64,000 nt of DNA from Desulfonatronum thiodismutans (GTDB lineage: Bacteria; Desulfobacterota; Desulfovibrionia; Desulfovibrionales; Desulfonatronaceae): contig NZ_JPIK01000020.1 of NCBI RefSeq assembly GCF_000717475.1, positions 62,001-126,000 on the forward strand, read 5' to 3'. Position numbers and translations under genes: made by a program. The notes under the pieces were generated by a model. The model was not told the DNA's origin. It saw only the letters and a list, made by a program, of their open reading frames with translations, and did no database searches. Each line of letters begins with the position of its first letter. Position 1 is the first letter of the stretch. Shown piece after piece: positions 52,210 through 61,331 of this stretch.

Positions 52210-53520
52210 TCACAATTCATACATATTCAAAATCACGGCCGCCCTGGTGATCTCTCCGACCAGGCGGCCGTCCTCGACCACGGGCAGAAACCCCAGGTCG
52301 GAATGCGTCATCAGATGCAGGGCCTCACGCAGACTCTGGTCCGGATGCACGGTGGGGGCGTTTTGACGGAGCATGGAGGTCACGGATTTCTCCCATTGCC
52401 GGTCTTGTTTGATTTTACGGAATTGGGCCTTGTGCAGGACGCCAAGAAGTCTGCCCTGTTCATCCACCACCGGCAAGGCCTGGCGTTCCGTCCTGGAGGT
52501 ATTCGGGACCTTCGGTCCTTTCATGATGGCCGCGGCTTCCCGGAGGCTGTGCGCGGGTGCCAGCCGGGCCGAGATCGGGGTGGCCAGATCGCGGACATTG
52601 GTCCGCCTGGTTCCGGTTTGGCGGATCAACTCGACGACCTGACTTCGTGTCGTATCCAACGGAGCCTGGACAACGGCGGAACCGGCGCCGGGATGGCCGC
52701 CTCCGCCCAGACGGCGGACCACGGCGCCTACGTCGAACAGCTTGGGGTTGCCGCGTCCGATGACCGCGGTCTTGTGGGAGCCCATGGGAAAGATCCCAAA
52801 CGCGGCGTCGAGGCCTTGAATCTCCATGAATTTTGAGACCACTGTGGGCAGCATGTTCAGTTCCTTGCGGGCATCCTGAACGCAGACCCCAAGGCGCAGG
52901 TCATTGAGGCGGATGATTTCCGGTTCGGCCAGCATCCGGGAGAACAGGTCCAGGTGACGCTCGTCCAGAGAGCTGTCCAGGTACGCGGAGACCACGTTCA
53001 GGTCCGCTCCGTTTTCAAGCAAAAAGGCGGCCATGCGCGCATCCCTGGCCGTGGTGTTGGGGAAGGACAGGGAGCCGGTGTCGTCGTAAATGCCCAGCAG
53101 AAAGAGTGTGGCATGGATCGGGGAAAAGGCCGTATCTTGAGCCTGAAAGCGTTCCAAAAGCAGGGTGACCGTCGCTCCGACTTCTTCGCGATGTTCCTCG
53201 GCAGCGGCGATAGATCCACCGGCCATGTGGTGGTCCCAGACGGTTACCGGAAGATCGGCGTGGGAAGTCAGTTCCTTAATGTTGTCCAGACGTTCCCAAC
53301 TGGATGTGTCCGTGATCACCAGCTTATCCACCTCGGCCAGGTCCACGGTGTCCCGGTGGTTGAGGCGGAGCAGGTCCCAATGTACGGCCAGGAAGTCGCG
53401 CACCGCGGGCTGGACGTGGGATGGAATGAGACGCGTCGCGCCGGGATGCAGGAAGGCGGCCGCGACCATGGACGCCAGGGCGTCGAAGTCGGTGTTGACG
53501 TGGGTGGTCACGAGAATCAT
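52210..53520 (-). CDS. DHH/DHHA1 phosphoesterase with two CBS domains
   Basis: 436 residues from ATG 53520 (CAGGAGA 7 bases upstream), in place of a longer frame from 53559. NTDFDALASMVAAAF, ITDTSSWERL and VWDHHMAG are the DHH motifs, and GGGGHPGAGSAV is the DHHA1 motif. Two CBS domains follow (REAAAIMKGPKVP onward and LREALHLMTHSDLGFLPVV). In several relatives this module is the front part of a tRNA nucleotidyltransferase; that domain is absent here. It may act on oligonucleotides or cyclic dinucleotides under nucleotide control. Confidence 0.82.
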   Translation of the reverse strand: MILVTTHVNTDFDALASMVAAAFLHPGATRLIPSHVQPAVRDFLAVHWDLLRLNHRDTVDLAEVDKLVITDTSSWERLDNIKELTSHADLPVTVWDHHMAGGSIAAAEEHREEVGATVTLLLERFQAQDTAFSPIHATLFLLGIYDDTGSLSFPNTTARDARMAAFLLENGADLNVVSAYLDSSLDERHLDLFSRMLAEPEIIRLNDLRLGVCVQDARKELNMLPTVVSKFMEIQGLDAAFGIFPMGSHKTAVIGRGNPKLFDVGAVVRRLGGGGHPGAGSAVVQAPLDTTRSQVVELIRQTGTRRTNVRDLATPISARLAPAHSLREAAAIMKGPKVPNTSRTERQALPVVDEQGRLLGVLHKAQFRKIKQDRQWEKSVTSMLRQNAPTVHPDQSLREALHLMTHSDLGFLPVVEDGRLVGEITRAAVILNMYEL

Positions 53521-53894
53521 TCGCGTATCTCCTGTCCGGGGCTCGTCGTCAAAGACCAAGTTTCCTCAGAAAGCCTCGATTGCTTTTCCTGTAGCTGATT
53601 CCGGGCGTGTCTACAATCATGATTTGTTTGCAACAAACCCTGATCTTCGCTAGGGTTCCGAGCACGTTCGCGAGTTGTCGCGGGACGACGTGATCGTCAT
53701 GACAGTGGAGCAGTTAAAACAAAAAGTAACTATTTAGCACATTCGGTTCGTGGTTATTCACCCGCACTGGATACCGGCTTTCGCCGGAATGACGAATCGA
53801 AACAAGTCTTTTTCACGTTAGTCATACCGGCGAAGGCCGGTATCCAGGCCTTCTTCGATTTAGCTGAGTAGTTGCACAAACCAAGGACAATTCC
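53521..53894. other. Intergenic region with a repeat element and the glgP ribosome site
   Basis: Apart from the inverted-end element at 53767-53847, nothing is recognised. AAGGA lies about 9 bases before the glgP start. Confidence 0.5.
53767..53847. repeat. Approximately 81-base element with inverted ends, second copy
   Basis: CTGGATACCGGC (53767-53778) is mirrored by GCCGGTATCCAG (53836-53847). Each end also forms a short hairpin. It matches the element at 42440-42522 in the ends but not in the centre. Confidence 0.75.
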
Positions 53895-56432
53895 ATGGCC
53901 AAAAAAAATAAGGGCAAAGCAGAAGTGGTGGCCTCCCCGGACCGAAAAAGTCGCCTTGTTCAGTGGGACGGCGATTTGCACGGCGACGACACCGTGGAGG
54001 GGCTCAAGCGCGACATTGTGCGGCATGTAGTGACCAGCCTGGGTAACGACTATGCCCGACCCAACGATTTCACCTATTATAACGGCTTGGCTCTGGCCAT
54101 CCGCGACCGGATGATCGCGCAATGGATCAAAACCCAGCGTTCATATTACAATGAACAGGCCAAGCGGGTGTATTACCTGTCCATGGAATATCTGCACGGC
54201 AAGTCGCTGTTGAACAGCCTGCATTGTCTGGGGCTACACGATTTGGCCAAGGAGGCCCTGTCCGAATTCGGCTTGGACCTGGAAAACGTGGCCGAAGTGG
54301 AATGGGACGCCGGACTGGGGAACGGCGGTCTGGGACGTTTGGCCTCCTGCTATCTGGACTCCATGGCCACCCAGTGTATTTCCGGTTACGGCTACGGCAT
54401 CCGCTACGATTACGGCATGTTTCACCAGACCATCGAAAACGGGGCCCAGGTGGAGCAGCCGGACAATTGGACCAAGCACGGCACCCCTTGGGAGTTCGAC
54501 CGGGCCCGGTTCATGAAGGCGGTCAATTTCTTCGGCAAGGTCCGGACCTGGGTGGACGACCAGGGCCGATTGCGTCACGACTGGGTGGACACGGAAAAGG
54601 TTCTGGCCATGGCTTGCGACCTGCTCGTTCCGGGGTATCGCAACGGTCGGGCCATCAACATGCGGCTGTGGGCCGCCAAGTCGGACACGGAATTCAACCT
54701 GGAGTTCTTCAATACCGGAGACTATATCGGCGCGCTGGAGGCCAAGATCCGGGACGAGACCATCTCCAAGGTGCTCTATCCCAGCGACGACAAGCTCCAT
54801 GGCCGGGTGCTCCGGCTCTGCCAGCAGTACTTTTTCGTGGCCGCGTCCCTGGAAGACATTCTGCGTCGATACAAAAAGAAGTTCAGCACGTTCGATAAAC
54901 TCCCGGAAATGGTGGTCATCCAGCTCAACGACACCCATCCGACCATCGCCATTCCCGAACTTATGCGCATCCTGGTGGACGAGGAACTCTTAGACTGGGA
55001 CACGGCATGGGATTTGTGCACCCGTGTCTTCGCCTACACCAACCACACCATCCTGCCCGAAGCTCTGGAAAGCTGGCCCTGTTCGTTGATCCAGCGGGTT
55101 CTGCCCCGGCACATGGAGATCATCTACGAGATCAACCATCGCTTCATGCAGTGGCTGGACGGGCTCGACGACGGCCATCCCGACCCGAGCGCCCGCAAGT
55201 CCCGGCTGTCCATCATTCAGGAACACCCGGAAAAAGCCGTGCGCATGGCCAATCTGGCCATCGTGGGCAGCTTTTCGGTCAACGGTGTGGCGGCCATGCA
55301 TACGGAGATCATCAAGGCTGAAGTGTTTCCGGAGTTCCACGCCGTGTTTCCGGGCCGATTCCGCAACGTAACCAACGGCGTCACCCCGAGGCGCTGGCTG
55401 AACCAGTGCAATCCCGGCCTCGCGGAGTTGATCTCGGAAAAAGTTTCCGGCAATTGGCTCTATAATCTGGACCGGTTGCGAGATCTGGTCCCTCATGCCG
55501 AAGACCCGGCCTTTCGGGCCAAATGGCGCGACGTCAAACGGACCAACAAGGAGCGCTTGGCGGCCTATGTGACCCGCAAACTGGGCTTTGAATGCAATCT
55601 GGACGCCATGTTCGACGTTCAGGTCAAGCGCATCCACGAATACAAGCGCCAACTGCTCAACGTGCTGCACGTGATCACACTCTACAACCGGATCAAGGCC
55701 GATCCTCGGGGGAACTTCGTTCCCCGGACCGTGTTTTTCGGAGGCAAGGCCGCGCCGGCCTATTTCATGGCCAAGCTGATCATCCGGCTGATCAACGGCG
55801 TGGCCGACGTGGTCAACCCCGATCCGGACGTGGCCGGTCGGCTGCAAGTGGTTTTTCTGCCAAACTATTGCGTATCCCAGGCCGAGCGGATTATCCCGGC
55901 CACGGAATTGTCCGAGCAGATTTCCACGGCCGGCTACGAAGCCTCGGGGACCGGAAACATGAAGTTCGCCATCAACGGGGCCCTGACCATCGGTACCCTG
56001 GACGGGGCCAACGTGGAAATGCTGGAGGAGATCGGGGCGGAGAACATGTTCATCTTCGGCCGCACAGCCGATGAGATCAAGGCCCTGCGTCGCGGCGGAT
56101 ACAATCCCTGGCAGTTCTGCGAAAACGATCCGGAACTGAAGCAGGTGCTGTCCATGATTTCCGGCAATGTCTTCTCCGCTCACAACCACGGCCTTTTTGC
56201 GCCGATCATCGACAACTTGCTGCATCATGGCGACTACTTCTGCGTCCTGGCGGACTACCGGGCCTATGTGGAGTGCCAGGAACAGGTCAGCGCACTCTAC
56301 CGAGACCAGGACGAATGGACCCGACGCTCTATCCTGAACACCGCCAACATGGGCAAGTTCTCCAGCGACCGTTCGGTCATGGACTACGCCCGGAACATCT
56401 GGGGCGTGGACCCGCAAGCCTGTCTGCTTTGA
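53895..56432 (+). CDS. glgP: Glycogen/alpha-glucan phosphorylase
   Basis: 845 residues. It releases glucose 1-phosphate from glycogen. NDYARPNDFTYYNGLALAIRD and the active-site loop EWDAGLGNGGLGRLASCYLD are typical. The pyridoxal phosphate motif is EASGTGNMKFAINGALTIGT. KRIHEYKRQLLNVLHVI is also diagnostic. It stands alone, with a terminator at 56547. Length fits the family. Confidence 0.96.
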   Translation: MAKKNKGKAEVVASPDRKSRLVQWDGDLHGDDTVEGLKRDIVRHVVTSLGNDYARPNDFTYYNGLALAIRDRMIAQWIKTQRSYYNEQAKRVYYLSMEYLHGKSLLNSLHCLGLHDLAKEALSEFGLDLENVAEVEWDAGLGNGGLGRLASCYLDSMATQCISGYGYGIRYDYGMFHQTIENGAQVEQPDNWTKHGTPWEFDRARFMKAVNFFGKVRTWVDDQGRLRHDWVDTEKVLAMACDLLVPGYRNGRAINMRLWAAKSDTEFNLEFFNTGDYIGALEAKIRDETISKVLYPSDDKLHGRVLRLCQQYFFVAASLEDILRRYKKKFSTFDKLPEMVVIQLNDTHPTIAIPELMRILVDEELLDWDTAWDLCTRVFAYTNHTILPEALESWPCSLIQRVLPRHMEIIYEINHRFMQWLDGLDDGHPDPSARKSRLSIIQEHPEKAVRMANLAIVGSFSVNGVAAMHTEIIKAEVFPEFHAVFPGRFRNVTNGVTPRRWLNQCNPGLAELISEKVSGNWLYNLDRLRDLVPHAEDPAFRAKWRDVKRTNKERLAAYVTRKLGFECNLDAMFDVQVKRIHEYKRQLLNVLHVITLYNRIKADPRGNFVPRTVFFGGKAAPAYFMAKLIIRLINGVADVVNPDPDVAGRLQVVFLPNYCVSQAERIIPATELSEQISTAGYEASGTGNMKFAINGALTIGTLDGANVEMLEEIGAENMFIFGRTADEIKALRRGGYNPWQFCENDPELKQVLSMISGNVFSAHNHGLFAPIIDNLLHHGDYFCVLADYRAYVECQEQVSALYRDQDEWTRRSILNTANMGKFSSDRSVMDYARNIWGVDPQACLL

Positions 56433-56546
56433 TCCCGGAACCTTGTTATTCCCCGGTCATCAATGCATTCGACGCTGTTTTCCGTTTGGCGAAAGCATTG
56501 CCCTGAACGAATGAAGTCGATACTAGCTCTGGAACGTGAAGTTATG

Positions 56547-56577
56547 GGACTTCCCTTTCGGGAAGTCCTCTTCCTTT
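56547..56577 (+). terminator. Intrinsic terminator after glgP
   Basis: GGACTTCCC (56547-56555) pairs perfectly with GGGAAGTCC (56560-56568) around TTTC, followed by TCTTCCTTT. It lies about 115 bases after the stop. Confidence 0.8.
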
Positions 56578-56629
56578 CAGAGCGGTCGCGCAATACGCGG
56601 CCATCGAATCCAGCCATTACGAGGTGACA

Positions 56630-58339
56630 ATGATCGACGTTCCGAGCCCCTGGCGAAAATTCTATGACCCCGAAGTCCCCACCCCGTTTGAACCGGAAGC
56701 CATGGCCATCCATGAACTGCTGGCCCGGTCGGCCCGGAATAGTCCTCAACGCAAGGCCATTGTCTTTCAGAACTGGTCCATAACCTACGCTGAGTTCGAT
56801 CGTTTGACCGGCGTCATGGCCGCGAATCTGCGGCGACTGGGGCTGACCGCGGGGACTCGGGTGGCTGTGCTTCTGCCGAACCTGCCCCAGACCTTGATCA
56901 CCTACTTCGCCATCCTCAAGGCCGGAGGCGTGGTGGTGATGATGAATCCTCTGTACATGGAAAACGAGCTGCAAGACCAGATTTCTGACAGCTCCGCGGA
57001 GTTTCTGGTCACTCTGGATCTGCTCTGGTCCAAGGTCTCGGGGTTGCGGCGGCGCGTGCATCTGAAAAAGATCATCGTCGCCAGCATTGCCGACGCCCTG
57101 GGTTTCCCCCTGCGCCAAGTCTACAAGCTCAAGGCCTGGAAGCAGGGCCTGGGCAAGGACGTCCCTTACGACGACAACGCGATACTTCCGTGGAAAGAGA
57201 TCGTCAAAGGGCGGGAGGTTTACAGCCAGGTCGTCGACGATCCGCGCAACCATCTGGCCATGCTTCAGTACACCGGCGGGACAACCGGCGTGCCCAAGGG
57301 AGTGATGCTGTCCCATGCCAACCTGACCGCCAATGTCCAGCAGTGCCTGGCCATGCTGCCCAAACTCACGAAGTCCCGGCACACTCTGCTGGCCGTGCTG
57401 CCGTTTTTTCATATTTTCGGCCTGACGGTCTGCATGAACTTCGCCGTGGCCCTGGGCGCGACCATCATCCCCTTTCCGAGGCTGGTGGTGGCCGATCTGC
57501 TCAAGGCCATTCAGAAGTACAAGCCCACGATATTCCCGGCCGTCCCGGCCATTTTCGTGGCCATGGTCCAGCACAAGAATCTCGCCAAGTTCAAGCTGTC
57601 TTCCATTAACTACTGTATTTCCGGCTCCGCGCCGCTGCCCGTGGAAGTCATGCAGAAATTTCAGAAATTGACCGGGGCTGAGATCATCGAAGGCTACGGC
57701 CTGACCGAGGCCTCGCCGGTGACCCATCTCAACCCCCTGGACGGCAAGCACAAGCCCGGCTCCATCGGCATTCCCCTGCCCGGCACCGAAGCGGCCATCG
57801 TGGACATGGAAGGCGGGGCCGTACCCGTGCCCACGGGCAAGCTGGGCGAACTGGTGATCCGGGGCCATCAGGTCATGCAAGGCTACTGGAACCGGGCCGA
57901 CGAGACCGCCTCCACCATCCGCAATACCTGGCTGTACACCGGGGACATCGCCTACATGGACGAGGACGGGTTCTGTTTCATCGTGGATCGGAAAAAGGAT
58001 CTGATCATCACCGGAGGCTACAACGTCTATCCCCGGGACGTGGACGAGGTACTCTTCGAGCACCCCAAGGTCAAGGAGGCCGTGGCCGTGGGCATCCCCC
58101 ATCCCACACGGGGGGAAATCGTCAAGGCCTTCATCGTGCCCAAAGACGGCGAAGTGATCGAGCAATCGGAAATCATCGAGTTCTGTTCCAAAAAACTGGC
58201 CAAATACAAAGTCCCCCGCCGGGTGGAGTTCCGCACCGAACTGCCCAAGACCCTGGTGGGCAAGGTGTTGCGGCGGGCCTTGCGCCAGGAGGAAGAGGAA
58301 AAGGTGAAAGAGCGAAGAAAGAGACGGATGGGGGACTGA
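56630..58339 (+). CDS. Long-chain fatty acid-CoA ligase (AMP-binding enzyme)
   Basis: 569 residues from ATG 56630 (GAGGT upstream; GTG 56624 is an alternative). It activates acyl groups through an acyl-adenylate. MLQYTGGTTGVPKGVMLSH is the P-loop-like AMP motif, EGYGLTEASPVTHLNP the second motif, and YTGDIAYMDEDGF with DRKKDLIITGGYNVYP the C-terminal motifs. It resembles FadD but exact chain specificity cannot be read. A terminator overlaps its stop. Confidence 0.9.
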   Translation: MIDVPSPWRKFYDPEVPTPFEPEAMAIHELLARSARNSPQRKAIVFQNWSITYAEFDRLTGVMAANLRRLGLTAGTRVAVLLPNLPQTLITYFAILKAGGVVVMMNPLYMENELQDQISDSSAEFLVTLDLLWSKVSGLRRRVHLKKIIVASIADALGFPLRQVYKLKAWKQGLGKDVPYDDNAILPWKEIVKGREVYSQVVDDPRNHLAMLQYTGGTTGVPKGVMLSHANLTANVQQCLAMLPKLTKSRHTLLAVLPFFHIFGLTVCMNFAVALGATIIPFPRLVVADLLKAIQKYKPTIFPAVPAIFVAMVQHKNLAKFKLSSINYCISGSAPLPVEVMQKFQKLTGAEIIEGYGLTEASPVTHLNPLDGKHKPGSIGIPLPGTEAAIVDMEGGAVPVPTGKLGELVIRGHQVMQGYWNRADETASTIRNTWLYTGDIAYMDEDGFCFIVDRKKDLIITGGYNVYPRDVDEVLFEHPKVKEAVAVGIPHPTRGEIVKAFIVPKDGEVIEQSEIIEFCSKKLAKYKVPRRVEFRTELPKTLVGKVLRRALRQEEEEKVKERRKRRMGD

Positions 58340-58358
58340 GGCGGCAACGCCTTTTTTT
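58339..58358 (+). terminator. Compact intrinsic terminator of the acyl-CoA ligase gene
   Basis: AGGCG (58339-58343), loop GCAA, CGCCT (58348-58352), then a run of T to 58358. Its first base is the last base of the stop codon. Confidence 0.8.
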
Positions 58359-58360
58359 CC

Positions 58361-58410
58361 ACGAAGAAAGGGGGCCGAGGACATGCATGTCCTCGGCCCC
58401 CTTTCTTCGT
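58361..58410. terminator. 50-base perfect palindrome, probable bidirectional terminator
   Basis: Each arm is 25 bases (58361-58385 and 58386-58410) and they are exact complements, centred on CATG. It lies between convergent genes (acyl-CoA ligase and cimA), where a bidirectional terminator is expected. The GC-rich inner arm is flanked by CTTTCTTC-like sequence on each strand. Confidence 0.7.
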
Positions 58411-58424
58411 ATATTGTCTCTGCC

Positions 58425-58452
58425 GTAGGGGCACGGCGCGCCGTGCCCCTAC
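58425..58452. repeat. Perfect palindrome, copy 3
   Basis: A 28-base perfect inverted repeat with the same core as at 44114 and 52127. It is 36 bases after the end of cimA and 14 bases from the 50-base palindrome. Confidence 0.9.
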
Positions 58453-58488
58453 AACATGTCGCGCTCCGGCCATGCCAGGGAAAACATC

Positions 58489-60090
58489 CTATTTTTCCGT
58501 GGTGATCTGCTCCAGTTTGCGCTGGTCGTCCTTGAACAGCTTGTAGTTCATGGAATCTTCCAGGGCCTGCCAGCTGGCTTCAATGATGTTGTGGGATACG
58601 CCCACGGTGATCCAGCTGGAGTGGGCGTCGCCGGACTCGATGAGCACGCGGACATGGGAGGCCGTTCCGGAGCGCCCGGAGAGCACCCGGACCTTGAAGT
58701 CCACGAGGCGCATTTCCTTGAGGTTGGGGTAGAAGCGCTCCAGGGCCTTGCGCAGGGCATGGTCCAGGGCGTTGACCGGGCCTTGCCCGGCCGCGGCGGT
58801 GTGTTCCACCACTCCGCCGACCTTGAGCATCACCGTGGCTTCGGCCCAGGGCTGGGCCTGGTCTTCGTGGCGGGCGTCGATGACCCGGAAGCTGAGCAGG
58901 CTGAAATAGCGGCGCATCCGGCCCAGGGTCTGGTTCAGGAGCAGCTCAAAGGAGGCCTCGGCCGCGGCGTATTCGTAGCCGGTGCTTTCCCGCTGCTTGA
59001 TCTCGGCCAGCAGCTCGGAGACAAAGGGGTCGTCCTTTTCCAGGTGAAAGCCGAACTGTTTGGCCTTGAACAGGATGTTGCTGCGCCCGGCCAGGTCCGA
59101 GAGCAAAATGCGCTGTTTGTTGCCCACCAGTTCCGGCTGGATGTGCTCGTAGGTCATGGGGTTGCGCGTCACCGCGCTGACATGGATGCCGCCCTTGTGG
59201 GCAAAGGCGGAGTTGCCCACAAAGGGCTGGCGCAAAAAAGGCTTCAGGTTGGCCACTTCGGAGACGAAATGGGCCGTGGCCGTAATCAGGGGCAAGTGGC
59301 CCTCGGGCAGGCAGGTGCAGCCCATTTTCAGTTCCAAGTTGGGAATCACGGAACAGAGGTTGGCGTTGCCGCAGCGTTCCCCGTAGCCGTTGATGGTTCC
59401 CTGGACCTGGACCGCGCCGTTGGCCACGGCGATGAGCGAGCTGGCCACCGCGGTTTCGGAATCGTTGTGGGTGTGGATGCCCAGCTTGGCTCCGGGCAGG
59501 GCCTCCTGGACCCGGGTTACGATTTCCCCGATTTCCTGGGGCAGGCAGCCGCCGTTGGTGTCGCAGAGCACCAGGACGTCCGCCCCGGCCTCCCAGGCCT
59601 TGCGCAGGCAATGCAGCGCGTACTCGGGCTGGGCCTTGAAGCCGTCGAAGAAGTGCTCGGCGTCAAAAAACAGCTCCTTGACCTCCGGGCGGACATGGGC
59701 CAGCGAGCCGGCGATAATCTCCAGGTTGTGCTCCAGGGTTGTGCGCAGGGCCTCCTGGACGTGGATGTCCCAGGTCTTGCCGAACAGGGTGACCACCTCG
59801 GTCCGCGCCTGGAGCACGGCCTTCAGGTTGGGGTCGTTGTCCGGCGAACCCTTGGGGTTGTGGGTGCTGCCGAAACAGGCCACCCGGGCGGTTTTCAGGT
59901 CGTAGTTCTTGATGTCCTTGAAAAAATGCAGGTCCGTGGGGTTGGATACGGGCCAGCCGCCCTCGATGTAGGCAATGCCCAACTCGTCCAGTTTTCGAGC
60001 GATGCGGATTTTGTCTTCAGTGGAGAGATGCAGGTCCTCGGACTGGGCCCCGTCGCGCAGGGTGGTGTCGTAGATGCTGATGGCGGTCAT
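58489..60090 (-). CDS. cimA: Citramalate synthase
   Basis: 533 residues. It condenses pyruvate with acetyl-CoA, the first step of the threonine-independent isoleucine pathway. YDTTLRDGAQSEDLHLSTED is the HMGL-like opening, GIHTHNDSETAVASSLIAV the metal-binding region, and GTINGYGERCGNANL follows. The C-terminal LeuA-type regulatory domain (RVIDARHEDQAQ, VRVLIESGDAHSSWITVGV) suggests feedback control. It overlaps lysC by four bases. Confidence 0.94.
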   Translation of the reverse strand: MTAISIYDTTLRDGAQSEDLHLSTEDKIRIARKLDELGIAYIEGGWPVSNPTDLHFFKDIKNYDLKTARVACFGSTHNPKGSPDNDPNLKAVLQARTEVVTLFGKTWDIHVQEALRTTLEHNLEIIAGSLAHVRPEVKELFFDAEHFFDGFKAQPEYALHCLRKAWEAGADVLVLCDTNGGCLPQEIGEIVTRVQEALPGAKLGIHTHNDSETAVASSLIAVANGAVQVQGTINGYGERCGNANLCSVIPNLELKMGCTCLPEGHLPLITATAHFVSEVANLKPFLRQPFVGNSAFAHKGGIHVSAVTRNPMTYEHIQPELVGNKQRILLSDLAGRSNILFKAKQFGFHLEKDDPFVSELLAEIKQRESTGYEYAAAEASFELLLNQTLGRMRRYFSLLSFRVIDARHEDQAQPWAEATVMLKVGGVVEHTAAAGQGPVNALDHALRKALERFYPNLKEMRLVDFKVRVLSGRSGTASHVRVLIESGDAHSSWITVGVSHNIIEASWQALEDSMNYKLFKDDQRKLEQITTEK

Positions 60091-61331
60091 GTCTGCTCAC
60101 AGTGCGTCGGAGTTGCCGGCTTGTCCAAGCCAAAGGCCTCGTGCAGGGTGCGCACGGCCAGTTCGGTGTACTTTTCGTCAAGAAGAATGGAAATCTTGAT
60201 CTCCGAGGTGCTGATCATCAAAATATTGATGCCCTCGTTCTTCAAGGCCGTGAAAGCCATGGCCGCCACGCCGGAGTGGTTGCGCATGCCCACGCCGATG
60301 ATGGAGACCTTGCTGACATGGGCGTCGGAGACCACGGCCGGGGCCCCGATCTCGGTCTTCATGCGCTCCAGGATGCGGATGGTCCCGTCCAGGTCGCCCC
60401 GGGGCACGGTGAAGGTCATGTCCGTGAGGCCCTCCCGGCTGGGGTTCTGGACGATCATGTCCACGACGATGTCCGCGTCGGAAATGGGCGCGAAGATCGT
60501 CGCGGCCACGCCCGGTTCGTCGTACACGTCCATCAGGGTGACCCTGGCCTGATCCTTGTCGTAGGCGATGCTGGACACCAGCGCTTCTTCCATGCCTTCC
60601 TCCTCCTTGGTGACAATGGTTCCCGGTTCGTCGGAAAACGTGGAGCGGACATGCACCGGGACCGAATATTTTTTTGCGAACTGAACAGACCGGATCTGGA
60701 GCACCTTGGCCCCCATGCTGGCCATCTCCAGCATCTCGTCATAGGTGATCCGGTTGATCTTGCGGGCCTTGGGACAGATGTTCGGGTCCGTGGTGTACAC
60801 GCCGTCCACGTCCGTGAAGATTTCACACAGATCAGCATGCAGCGCGGCGGCCATGGCCACGGCCGAGGTGTCCGAGCCTCCCCGGCCCAGGGTGGTGATG
60901 CGTTGACGGATGTCGCAGCCCTGGAAGCCCGCGACCACCAGAACGTCGTGCTTTTCCAGCAGTTCCATGAGTCGCTCGGTGTTGATCCCCAGAATCCTGG
61001 CCCGTCCGGCGGAGCAGTCGGTCAGGATTTCAGCCTGATGGCCGAGCACGGAACGGGCCCGGATGCCGTGGTCCTTGAGCAGCATGGCGAAAAGAGCCAC
61101 GGAAACCTGCTCCCCGGTGGCCACCAGGGCGTCCAGTTCCCAGGGATCGGGGCGGGTGCTCCATTGCTTGGCCATGCCCAGGAGCCGATTGGTTTCCCCG
61201 GCCATGGCCGAAAGGACCACCACCAGCTTGGCTCCCTGGTCCAGAACTTTCTTGTTTTTGGCCATGACCTGGCGCATGCACTCCAGGTTGGCCACGGACG
61301 TGCCGCCGAACTTCTGAACTACGATCCGCAT
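60087..61331 (-). CDS. lysC: Aspartate kinase
   Basis: 414 residues. It phosphorylates aspartate, the entry to lysine, methionine and threonine. KFGGTSVANLECMRQV is the kinase signature, and GRGGSDTSAVAMAAAL with EIFTDVDGVYTTDP follow. Two ACT domains end it (RVTLMDVYDEPGVAATIFAP, VSIIGVGMRNHSGVAAMAF). It is flanked by cimA and tsaE with overlaps on both sides. Confidence 0.96.
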   Translation of the reverse strand: MRIVVQKFGGTSVANLECMRQVMAKNKKVLDQGAKLVVVLSAMAGETNRLLGMAKQWSTRPDPWELDALVATGEQVSVALFAMLLKDHGIRARSVLGHQAEILTDCSAGRARILGINTERLMELLEKHDVLVVAGFQGCDIRQRITTLGRGGSDTSAVAMAAALHADLCEIFTDVDGVYTTDPNICPKARKINRITYDEMLEMASMGAKVLQIRSVQFAKKYSVPVHVRSTFSDEPGTIVTKEEEGMEEALVSSIAYDKDQARVTLMDVYDEPGVAATIFAPISDADIVVDMIVQNPSREGLTDMTFTVPRGDLDGTIRILERMKTEIGAPAVVSDAHVSKVSIIGVGMRNHSGVAAMAFTALKNEGINILMISTSEIKISILLDEKYTELAVRTLHEAFGLDKPATPTHCEQT

